Source: Microstegium vimineum
Taxonomy: Eukaryota; Streptophyta; Magnoliopsida; Poales; Poaceae
DNA length: 64,000 nucleotides
Assembly: GCA_022036555.1 (NCBI GenBank)
Contig: CM039127.1
Span: 53,017,275 to 53,081,274 of the forward strand
Direction of reading: 5' to 3'
Positions 21,917 to 30,472 of the stretch are shown here, piece after piece. The position numbers were made by a program, and so were the translations under genes. The notes below the pieces were generated by a model. It was not told where the DNA came from and did not search any database. It saw only the letters and a program-made list of their open reading frames with translations. Position 1 is the stretch's first letter, and each line of letters begins with the position of its first letter.

Positions 21917-24900
21917 CTATGATGAGCAGCAGCTACTCTTCTGCTGTATTGGCTGCCCTTTCATGTGAACATGGACGGTGGATCTCCTCTCCACGGTTGG
22001 TTGGGTTGCCATCCTGCAGCAGTCGCACGGCATCAATAGTAATTGCAATCAGTCAGGACCCTCAGTCTAAAATCCAACTCAGAACAGCACAAAAAGGAGT
22101 TATATCACCGATACAACTGTCACATGGGGAGCATGCACACTCCATATTACTAGAGCACCGAAAAGGAACATAAAGCCACAATAATTGCACAACAATCTGC
22201 CCACAGCACTTGGAAAAAGCTAACATTAATGTCAAGAAGATGTCCTGAATTATTTAACTAGAAAAAAATTCAAAGTTTAAAAACTTGAGTCTCAAGTAGT
22301 TCAAAAGGAAAGGAACATGTATAATGTAACTTCACCTAAGGAAATATGTAATCAAGTAAAGACTGGAAGAGCACTCAGTTCATAATTTTCCTCCAAAGAA
22401 AGTGCATTAAGAAGCAGTAACAAAATAACTAACAGAGTTTTATGAAGCTTTCATTTCTGCGGCATGCAGAAAGTTCAGTAAATTTTCCTCTAAAGAAAGT
22501 GCATTAAGAAGCAGTAACAAATCACTAACAGAGTTTTATGAAGCTTTCATTCCTGCGGCATGCAGAAAGTTCAGTAATGTTACAGTGTCGAGCGTAGCAG
22601 ATAAATGGGAACAAAATGGCTTCTAAAAGTTTATTTTTTGTGCTTACCCTTTCTTGATTTCTGATGACATGGTTAGGAAAGCTTCCTCCACGTTGATGGA
22701 TTCCTTTGCACTTGTCTCAATAAAGGGAATTCCTAGCGAATCTGCAAAAGCCTGCAATTGATTGGACTGTCAGGTTTAGGAAGAACATATAAACATGTAC
22801 ATCTAATTATCTATCGAGAATAAAACAGAATCACAGTGATTACTTTCATTTTTTTTCTCGAACATGGAATAGAGTTATCAGCTATGTATCAATGCATCAA
22901 GAAGAATGTATTAATACAACACACTCACACCACACCCACCCACCGATACACACCCTCAGTTAAGGACATGCGCCTTTGGATAAAAACAAATCACTGTATT
23001 TTCATAACAAACAGAGATTGCATTCTTCCTTTCATTGCGTTGATTCTTGTTTGCATCTTGTAAAAGTTGTGTAGTTAGCTGTAACCCAGCATCACAATTA
23101 TAGCTAGTATTTTAAAGAGAAGCATAAGAAAAAGGATCTTTACCTTTGCCTTTTCAGTGTCAACAACCTTACTGTCAACCAAATCACACTTGTTCCCAAC
23201 TAGCAGCTTGCAAACGTTGTCACTGGCATACCTATCAATCTCACTCAGCCACTGTTTGATGTTATTGAAGCTCTCCATGTCTGTCACATCATACACGATC
23301 TGAAAAGAGCAGTGTACAATATTATAAGTCCATACCAAGACTGGCACATTGTGTAAGGTCAAAAAGGGAAATTAACCACTCCAGTTTAATACATAAAAAG
23401 AGTGAACTGCAAAATATTAAAGCCATCCTAGTTGACAATATTACACTGAATAAGCAAGACAGAGAGCTGTGAATGATTGTGTGTAAATAGAGACAGCGCA
23501 ATCTGCAAATGATGAGTTAAGAGAAATTACAATGATTCCATGAGCTCCTCGGTAGTAACTGCTTGTAATTGTCCTGAACCTTTCCTGGCCTGCTGTGTCC
23601 CACTGCACAGGAAACACCGACATCATTATCAGCAACTGGTGGCTGAACAAACATGAGTAGATTTTGTAAAACAATGTGTGAACTAACACATCAGTGTCAC
23701 CAAATAATTAGGAATCAATACCCCAATTTTCAATTTTCTAGCTGCAATCCATCATGAACAATGCAAGTACTGAAGCTATCTGGTGTAAAACATTAGTATT
23801 TATTTAGAAATCTGCTACTTGGCATGTACGCTTATCTATTCTAAATCATGCGACGTACTCAAATATATGAGATGCGTAGACAATGAGGATCAGCCTAATC
23901 ATCATACAAATCAGTTCCTGTTGGAAAAGGAACCTGACAAATGTCCATTAAGGATAATGGGATTTTGCTGGTGCGAGACTTTTTTTTGGGGGGGGAACTG
24001 GTGCGAGACTACTGACGCTAATAAAGTACCACCAAGGACTACTTTCCTTCTTTTCCATGGCCAATCTCCTACCAAGAAAATACTTTCCTTCTTCTTTTCC
24101 ATGGCCAATCTCCTACCAAGAAAAATCAGGTAAATTACGTGCCATAATTCTAAGATTTCCTATCCATCACAGCCCTACCCCCCCTGGGTTTTGCTGATGG
24201 CCTGGTGTCATTCCTACATCCAAATTCCATTTGAACAAATTATGTGCAGGATAACAAGTGAAGGCATGACAGAATGCATCAAATTACTTTTGAACAATTC
24301 CTACATCCAAATTGCGTTTGAATAAATCATGCACAGGATAATAAGTAAAGGCATGACAGAATGCATAACGTTGCATTAGAAAAATGCTTTGGGCAATTGA
24401 CCATGAGCCCATAATTTTTTAGAGTTTGTGCCTAGTGTCCTCGGATGAAACAGCCCATAATAGTCGTTGGTGAAAATAAACAGAAGTGTGTGAATGAATG
24501 AGCTTACGATCTGTAGCTTGACAGTCTTTCCATCGAGGTCGACAGTGCGGATTTTCTGAAAAGCAGGCATTCGCAAGAACAAAAAGGGGTTAATAAAGTT
24601 GGGTTGTGCCAGGCGATCGCAGTTAGTTGATGGGTTCCAGGAATAATGAGTAGATATATAGTACTGACGAAATCGACGCCGATGGTACTGATGTAGGTGT
24701 CAACGAACGAATCGTCCTGTGTTGTATATAATAAAGATGGATCAAAACCAAAGAAAGCCGCCTTTTTCAGGAGCAGAAGCAGAAGCAGAAGCAGTCGCGT
24801 ACAATCAGTTGAGTAATTTACAAGGAGGAAACGGAAATCTGACTGAGGAAGGAGGCTTACAGCGAAGCGGAGGAGGAGGCAGGATTTGCCGACGGAGGAG

Positions 24901-25062
24901 TCGCCGATGAGGAGCAGCTTGAAGAGGTAGTCGCTGCAACAGCCAACAGGAGGCAGAAGTGTTTATTTATCCCTGCCAGGTGCCCAGGTCCAGGAAAGAA
25001 AAGAAGAGAAGAGGGTTGGATGGAGGAGAAGGCAGGACTTACTACTCGATGCCGCTGGCCAT
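21917..25062 (-). CDS. RAB1/RABD small GTPase, 8 exons
   Basis: Rab GTPase for ER-to-Golgi vesicle traffic. Exons (minus): 25062-25043, 24933-24861, 24716-24669, 24555-24508, 23602-23531, 23299-23144, 22751-22648, 22013-21917. All are GT-AG and together give 205 aa. P-loop GDSSVGKS at residues 17-24, then STIGVDFKIRTV, WDTAGQERFRTITSSYYRG, NKCD and ETSAK; tail CCSS for prenylation. The serine in GDSSVGKS and the exon number resemble RABD1 more than RABD2, but I do not assign a symbol. Exon 1 is only 20 coding bases; the ATG is the first one and starts MASGIEYDYLFK. The codon at the last junction reads GGG (KKGMATQ) where an arginine is usual in relatives as I recall them. Introns carry several fresh tandem duplications. 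Confidence 0.95.
22384..22577. repeat. 97-bp tandem duplication in RAB1/RABD intron 7
   Basis: Two copies beginning aattttcctc at 22384 and 22481, nearly identical, each ending in cagaaagttcagtaa. Confidence 0.9.
24040..24124. repeat. 41-44 bp tandem duplication in RAB1/RABD intron 4
   Basis: Two copies of tactttccttctt...accaagaaaa at 24040 and 24081; the second has an extra ctt. Confidence 0.9.
24211..24367. repeat. 87-bp diverged tandem duplication in RAB1/RABD intron 4
   Basis: Copies start ttcctacatccaaatt at 24211 and 24298 and end in aaggcatgacagaatgcat. About ten differences, so older than its neighbour. Confidence 0.85.
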
Positions 25063-25600
25063 GGTGACCTCGACCTTGATTCGATGATGATGGAGTTTGG
25101 ATGTGGGAGATGGAGGGGCTGGGACCTAACAGGAGGCTCTTTCTTTTTGTTGTTGTTAGTTGTTTGATTGAGTTGGACACAACTACACAACTAGTGCGGA
25201 AGAAAGAAGGCAAGGGAGGGGAGAAGCAAAGGAAAGGGGGAGGAGCAACGCTGCAGCTTTTCTTCCTCCGCTCGCCACGGGTCGTCGGACGTCGAGTCAG
25301 TCAGCGGAGTTGGGCCGTTCTGGCTACGGCAGTGGCGCCGGCACCACCCGCACCCGCAAAGGGAGGGACCGGACGACCTCGGCGTCGCCGTCGGCTCTAC
25401 TGCGGTCTAACACAACCAGGAATTGGGGATCACCGGCCCAGCCCAGCCCAGCTCAGACCAGCCTAGCCCGCTGGTGGGACTTGGACCAAACAAGCACGGT
25501 TGGGCCTAGCCCAATGGGCCTCACCCAACCGACTCATGGGCCTGCAAGCAGGGTTGTTGATCAAGCAAAGTTTGCTGTAAACTCCATCCCTGCAAACTTT
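25063..25600 (-). promoter_or_regulatory. RAB1/RABD 5' UTR and promoter region
   Basis: Upstream of the RAB1/RABD start. 25300-25560 contains several TGGGCC/TGGGCT-type words and their complements (for example ggcccagcccagccc near 25435). In plants these are known site-II-like elements of broadly expressed genes. Transcript start not placed. Confidence 0.4.
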
Positions 25601-26066
25601 CATTTCCATGCCTCTGTCAACTTCCATCTATAATGCCCAAGAAGCTCTTCTTGAGATGATCATATTCATGGTTACGTACTGCCTCGTCTTTATACCCATC
25701 GCATGCATGTCTCTTGCTATATATATACTACTATGTCCAGTTTTTCATCTTATCTTCATCCATCCATCCAACGTACATGAAGGTGTTTTTGGATTATACA
25801 GTAATAAATAAATATTCTTTCCAACATTGCAATTTACAATTTTGAACAGCTAATAACTATTTATCTTGCTCTATTATCCAGTCCCATACATAGAAAATCT
25901 TCGATACGCTGCGGTAAAGGATGGAAACATCAAAACTCCATGAAAACTAGGAACATGCCGCTGTCAATATGCACAACAGGAATATAGCTAATGGGGACTC
26001 TGTTTGAACCAACTGGACAACTGATGACAGAGTTTGTCTGCAGGTCTACAGCAGAAGTACGTGCAT
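25601..26066. other. Intergenic, nothing recognised
   Basis: AT-rich DNA; no convincing gene, repeat or structured element seen. Confidence 0.4.
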
Positions 26067-26234
26067 CCAATCAAAGAACCTTAAATGAGCCTAGAGCGAA
26101 GGCTGTTACGGAGCTCGATCAGAAATAGAAACATAAATAAACAAATAAAAAGGCTCACACTGAACTAAAAAAGAGTCTCTCAGAAACTGTCCATATCTGT
26201 TGAATCCTCCATTCCCACATAATTTTGCAGTGAC
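26067..26234 (-). pseudogene. Copy of the 3' end of the lectin receptor kinase gene
   Basis: About 168 bp closely match 56965-57123, the 3' flank and last codons of the receptor kinase at 57067. The minus strand encodes SLQNYVGMEDSTDMDSF with its stop, against ...STDVDSL in the full gene. Upstream of this the frame no longer matches the kinase. It lies in the same orientation as the full gene, 31 kb away. A broken, partial copy. Confidence 0.9.
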
Positions 26235-27344
26235 CCATATTTGACACGGATGTTTCTTGGTATGGAGCCAGCGGCACGCAAGGTGAACTGATCGGAAGTT
26301 ATCGTGGATTGCACGACCCCTTGATGAACGCCGTCTGGTTTGTTGCCACCATCACTGGGAGTTTCGGCGCCAACCTCCGAGCAAGACATTTGGCGAACAG
26401 TTTCCCGAAGCTGTGGATTAGAGCTATGGGTCTCAAGTCCTTGAGCTTGTTGGGCGCACCTACGTTCATTTCTTGGTACCATCAGTGGGAGTTTCGGCGC
26501 TGAAGTTTCCTATATGTACCTACCTACGTTCATTTCTAATTCAATTTAATTTACTCCTCAAATTAATTAATTAATCAGCACGTTATTAGCCAGTAAAGTA
26601 CGTAGTACGGTAGTAGTATAAGTACCAGGGAGATCGATATGGCGGGAGTACATGGATTAAGCAAAGTAGTTAGCGATCGGCACGTACAGTGATTAATTAA
26701 CAAAACTGTCAACGCCTAGTTAATAATAACCGTTATTAGTTGTGTAATGACCGACCATTATCTCCCTGCGTACGTACGTACCCACAACTGACCTGGAAAG
26801 TATATAATCCATATCCTTAACAGATCGAGAGTCCTAACAACACACGACCTCTGGTCTCTGGATCGACCATCTTTAAATTTTCACGATAACCACCACTGCA
26901 CGCGCGCATTTTGTCAAAGTTCAGCTTGTAGCTTAGCTTCATCAGAGAGACTAGCTAGTAGCTAGCACTAGCAGCATCATTGCTGTACGCCCTGCTTGAG
27001 GACATAGTCTGGGAGACGAGATGCCCTTCCTTCCTTTCCAGTTTCGTGCTGCTAGTCTCTGAACTGCTGCACACTGCTTGCACATCATCCTACCATACAG
27101 ACGAAGTACGTGCTTTATCGGAGCCAGACGCGTGTAGTGGTAAAAGTGACAATATATATACTGTGCTGCTTTAGTATTGTTTGAAACACGGTTATCAAAC
27201 AAAAGATATCCCTTGTTACCTTGCATGCATATCAGTTCAGAAATCTTGCTGAAATCTATATCTTTGATATATATACAGAAGCTCCATTATGTATTGGCAA
27301 TGAGTTTTGTGCACACATGAATACTTTATCTGTTGACACTGCAG
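26235..27344. other. Intergenic, little structure
   Basis: Contains short echoes such as gggagtttcggcg at about 26356 and 26488, and gtacgtacgtac near 26770. No gene or element that I can support. Confidence 0.4.
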
Positions 27345-27521
27345 GCTGTTGAGCGCATGTCTATCGAGAGACAGAGGCAGCAGCTCCTCTTCTTCTGGAC
27401 TTCAGTGAGGTATTTACCATCAGACGGATTTTGTGGGCTGAGCTCCAAACTCTACATATACAAGACATCCGATTCAACTGACCGGCTCCCATCATCGCAG
27501 ACCTGCTTCTACCGCCTCTCA
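27345..27521 (+). pseudogene. Single HECT-domain exon of a UPL5-like ubiquitin ligase
   Basis: After an intron-like tail ending cactgcag, the plus strand encodes AVERMSIERQRQQLLFFWTS, then SSKLYIYK and LPSSQTCFYRL. This is the C-lobe of a plant UPL5-type HECT E3 ligase, and the TCF box holds the catalytic cysteine. The frame is cut at 27521 by a MITE and no other HECT exon is near. The retained acceptor shows it came from genomic DNA rather than spliced RNA. A captured or left-over fragment, not a working ligase. Confidence 0.8.
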
Positions 27522-27646
27522 GCCTGTTCGCTTGGCTTTTCAGTCGGCTTAAATCTAGTCAAAACAGTATTTTTCTCTCACAAGAAATCAGCCAGCAGTG
27601 CATAATCCTTCCAAAACAGTGCATAATCCTGCCAAACGAATAGGCC
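27522..27646. mobile_element. Small MITE truncating the HECT fragment
   Basis: Ends gcctgttcgcttgg at the left and ccaaacgaataggc at the right, which are inverted copies of each other. Inside, a cagtgcataatcc word occurs twice. The GGCCTGTTCG-type terminus is common in grass MITEs. Target duplication not clear. Confidence 0.65.
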
Positions 27647-27776
27647 GTCTGCCTCCCTCCTTACACATCCTTTAATAAAATGATGGAAACCCAGCTATAC
27701 ACAAGAGCATGTGAGCTACAGCTTCGGTACATGGGAATCGAGCACAAGTCGTCACATGGGGGTAAAGTTTATTTTG

Positions 27777-27936
27777 CCCCTAAGGGCACATGTCCTTCTG
27801 CTGTGTACCCTCAGATTTGCTCTGAGATATCGTGCACAGCAGGAGAGAGACAATAAAAAATTATCGCTCTCCTGTTGTGTACGAATCTCAGAGCAAATCT
27901 GAGGGTACACAGCATGAAGGCATGTGCCCCTAGTGG
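27777..27936. mobile_element. Near-perfect 150-bp palindrome (foldback MITE)
   Basis: The two arms (for example gggcacatgtccttctgctg and its inverse ending cagcatgaaggcatgtgccc) pair along almost their whole length, with hardly any loop (around the aataaaaaattat centre). An RNA from either strand would fold into one long hairpin. Half of a related copy is at 28766-28856. Confidence 0.8.
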
Positions 27937-28221
27937 CCCACAAATTCTTTGGACTCACATTTTTTGTGCCTTTTCGATCCGCTGAGCTCAAGAAATCACA
28001 ATTTTCACAAGGATATTAACAAGGGCAGGCAAAACCACAATTGACACAAGAACACATTTTTCTTACTACATTATTAAGCACGACCAGCTAATTAAGCACC
28101 TATTTACATCATATTCTCAAACACAAACCACGATCAACCACTCTCTTCACCACATTATTAACCACGACCAAGTAATTAAGTACCTAACCACGAGAGAAAT
28201 GGATTAGAAACACATGTCTCT

Positions 28222-28559
28222 TCACATCAGTTGTTCGACTTCGCCCGTAGAGGTGGAAATCGCGCTTCGTCCCCACCCAAACGCACGGCGGCAACCCTGC
28301 GCTTCTCGAACTTGGCGACGTATTTCTCCACCTTCGCGTAGGTGCGGTACATCGCTCCCGTTGCTTCCGAAGCTTCAGCGCCGCCCTGACCTGGCTAACC
28401 GCCTCGGAGAGCCCAGCGACCGGCCGCTAGAATACGCCGCTGCTTCCTCGCCCATTTCCAGCACTTGGGAACCACCTTGACGTGACCCAACACGAAGAAT
28501 ACAGCAGCAGAACCAACCACAGAACCCCAAAATGGCGCTGGGCCATAGAAGGCAACCAT
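28222..28559 (-). pseudogene. Broken copy of the small membrane-protein gene
   Basis: Strongly similar at DNA level to the intact gene at 29014-29358, including about 80-100 bp downstream. From an ATG at 28559 it encodes MVAFYGPAPFWGSVVGSAAV and keeps KWARKQRRILAAGRWALRGG, then meets an in-frame TAG. A deletion of about 7 bp near the 3' end shifts the frame again. A tandem duplicate that has decayed. Confidence 0.8.
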
Positions 28560-28596
28560 GGTGTGCTGCGAGAAAAGCTAGTGTCGTCAAAATATG

Positions 28597-28765
28597 GAGC
28601 AAGAGAGAAAGAGAGAGAGAGAGAGGGAGAAGAAGATCGAACTATCGAATCAAAGCGTGGAGCAAGAGAGGGAGGGAGAAGAAGATCGAACTATCGAATC
28701 AAAGCGTGGAGCAAGAGAGGGAGGGAGAACTATCGAATCAAAGTGTGAATCAAAGCGTGGAGCAA
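28597..28765. repeat. Purine-rich minisatellite
   Basis: Units starting gagcaagagag at 28597, 28660, 28709 and 28760 (spacing 63, 49, 51), each with a tcgaactatcgaatcaaagc word. It lies just upstream of the broken small gene. Confidence 0.85.
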
Positions 28766-28856
28766 GAGACAATTAAAAAATTATCTCTGTCCTGCTGTGC
28801 ACGAATCTCAGAGCAAATCTAAGGGTGCACAGCATGAGGGCATGTGCCCCTAGTGA
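28766..28856. mobile_element. Half copy of the palindromic MITE
   Basis: Matches the centre and right arm of the palindrome at 27777-27936, ending catgtgcccctagtg. The left arm is gone and the minisatellite takes its place. Confidence 0.8.
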
Positions 28857-29013
28857 CAAAAAAACTGCGTTCACTCTCCTTGCTCACCAACTACCTTTTT
28901 CCACAAGTGACACCAAAATACTTTGGGAACTACCTTCTTCACCACATTATTAACCACGACCAGGTAATTAAGCACCTAACCACGAGAGAAATGGATTAGA
29001 AACGCATGTCTCT

Positions 29014-29358
29014 TCACATCAACTGTTCGACTTCGCCAAGCTGCGGTAGAGGTGGAAATCGCGCTTCGTCCCCACCCAATCGCACGACGGCAACCCTGTG
29101 CTTCTCGAACTTGGCGACGTATTTTTGCACCTTGGCGTACGTGCGGTACATCGCCCCCGTTGTGGCCGAAGCTGCCGGACCGCCCTGAGCTGCCGCACCG
29201 CCCCGGAGAGCCCAGCGGCCCGCAGCTAAAATCCACCTCTGCTTCCTCGCCCACTTCCATAACTTGGGAACCACCTTCAGGTGACCGAACACGAAGAACA
29301 CAACAGAGGCACCAACCACAGAACCCCAAAATGTCGTTGGGCCATAGAAGCCATACAT
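29014..29358 (-). CDS. Small unknown protein with one membrane segment, 114 aa
   Basis: The intact member of a tandem pair. It starts MYGFYGPTTFWGSVVGASVV. Residues 9-29 form one hydrophobic span, followed by a basic stretch (PKLWKWARKQR), which suggests a single-pass membrane protein with a basic flank. The middle is Gly/Ala-rich, and the C-terminal half (YRTYAKVQKYVAKFEKHRV) could form an amphipathic helix. I do not recognise the family. The start is chosen because similarity to the broken duplicate begins there; the upstream frame runs through a GA repeat and is not credible. A GA-rich leader lies just upstream. Preservation of the frame while its twin decayed is mild support that it is used. 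Confidence 0.6.
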   Translation of the reverse strand: MYGFYGPTTFWGSVVGASVVFFVFGHLKVVPKLWKWARKQRWILAAGRWALRGGAAAQGGPAASATTGAMYRTYAKVQKYVAKFEKHRVAVVRLGGDEARFPPLPQLGEVEQLM

Positions 29359-29406
29359 GGTGTGCTGCGATCGAACGAGAAAAACTAGTGTCAAAAACAT
29401 GGAGCA

Positions 29407-29407
<1 letters not shown>

Positions 29408-29447
<40 letters not shown>
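29408..29447. repeat. (GA)n microsatellite in the leader of the small gene
   Basis: About 17-18 GA units, reading as CT in the likely transcript. The same position in the duplicate holds a shorter GA run plus the minisatellite. Confidence 0.85.
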
Positions 29448-29449
<2 letters not shown>

Positions 29450-29646
29450 AGAAGATCGAGCAATGGAGTACAATTGAGCAGGACAAGCAATGGAGAGAGA
29501 AAATGTTTGTTGAGGAGAGAAAAACAGACACGTACCTAGGGACAGGGAGGGAGCTACATGGGCCCGGAGTATGGCTTACCACTAACCAGGCTAGCCTTGG
29601 AGCTCAGAACCCAGTTGATGATCGAAGTGGACACCGGCTATGGAGT

Positions 29647-29824
29647 CAGGGGCGAAGCTATGTGGTGACTAGGGAGTGCATATGCACCCTCCCCCCCCCC
29701 CCCCCCAAATTTTAAAAAATAGTTATCTTGATCAATTTTTCATCATATTGGCACCTCCATGACATAGGTCTATGCACCCACAAGGCAAGTGCACCCCCTC
29801 AAATTTTCTCTAGCTTCGCCACTG
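29647..29824. mobile_element. hAT-type MITE, 178 bp
   Basis: Termini caggggcgaagc and gcttcgccactg are inverted copies. The flanks are a perfect 8-bp duplication TATGGAGT (29639-29646 and 29825-29832), the size expected for hAT transposition. It contains a run of about 15 C. Non-coding. Confidence 0.9.
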
Positions 29825-29971
29825 TATGGAGTAGTATGGACTGGTGAGCTCTGGCGTGGATGTAAGCCTCGGAGCTATATAGGAGAAGTCTTACCAGACT
29901 TTTTTGCTCGCTTGCTTACCAGGCTTACCAGACGTATGGTGCATACCGCCTCCTGACCAGGCACACACATA

Positions 29972-30431
29972 AGGCCTGGTGTTGGGTGCAGGGCCGCGGC
30001 TTGTCAATGGTATTCGGCTCCATGTAAAAGCGAGCTCGGAAGGCTGCCAGGTGAGCATAGTATGCAGGAGGAACTGCAAGCAATCCAAACAACGGTCAAC
30101 ATTCTATTCCATAATATTACCACCCCACCCTATACCTCAACGGTGGGTGGTGATCAAGAAAGTAAACTCAATGTAAGTCAGGCATACCGATTGATACTGA
30201 GCGAGTGCATCTAGCATACCTAAAAAAAGGTTGATCTTCAGTTTAGAAATTGGTGCTTAAAAAGAATTCAGATAAAAAAGAACAGATGGATGGAGCAGTA
30301 AAATTTTACGTGTAACACAGGTTGTTGGTGAGAGTTTGCAACTCATTAGCAATAAATTTGTTCTCATCCCACAGAACATGATAATAGGCAGGGCGGCTTG
30401 TTCCCTAAAAGTAACCCAAGAGGAATTCCAT
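29972..30431 (-). pseudogene. Copy of the AGO1 3' end (last three exons with introns)
   Basis: Closely matches 9647-10147 in the same orientation. It contains exons 20 and 21 almost unchanged, their introns, and most of exon 22, which has lost part of its SGSMASASR region. Introns are kept, so this is a DNA-level copy. No upstream AGO exons are nearby. It ends shortly before element A inserted at 30473. Confidence 0.95.
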
Positions 30432-30472
30432 CAAGAATGTTTCAATCTTATATTTTGATATATGTGACCTTG

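Noticed and set aside
28597..28765. Regularly spaced repeats resembling a CRISPR array
   Set aside because: Plant nuclear DNA; spacing is uneven and the 'spacers' are themselves repeated, so it is a minisatellite.
29972..30431. AGO1 copy as a processed retrocopy
   Set aside because: Both introns are retained, so it was copied as DNA.
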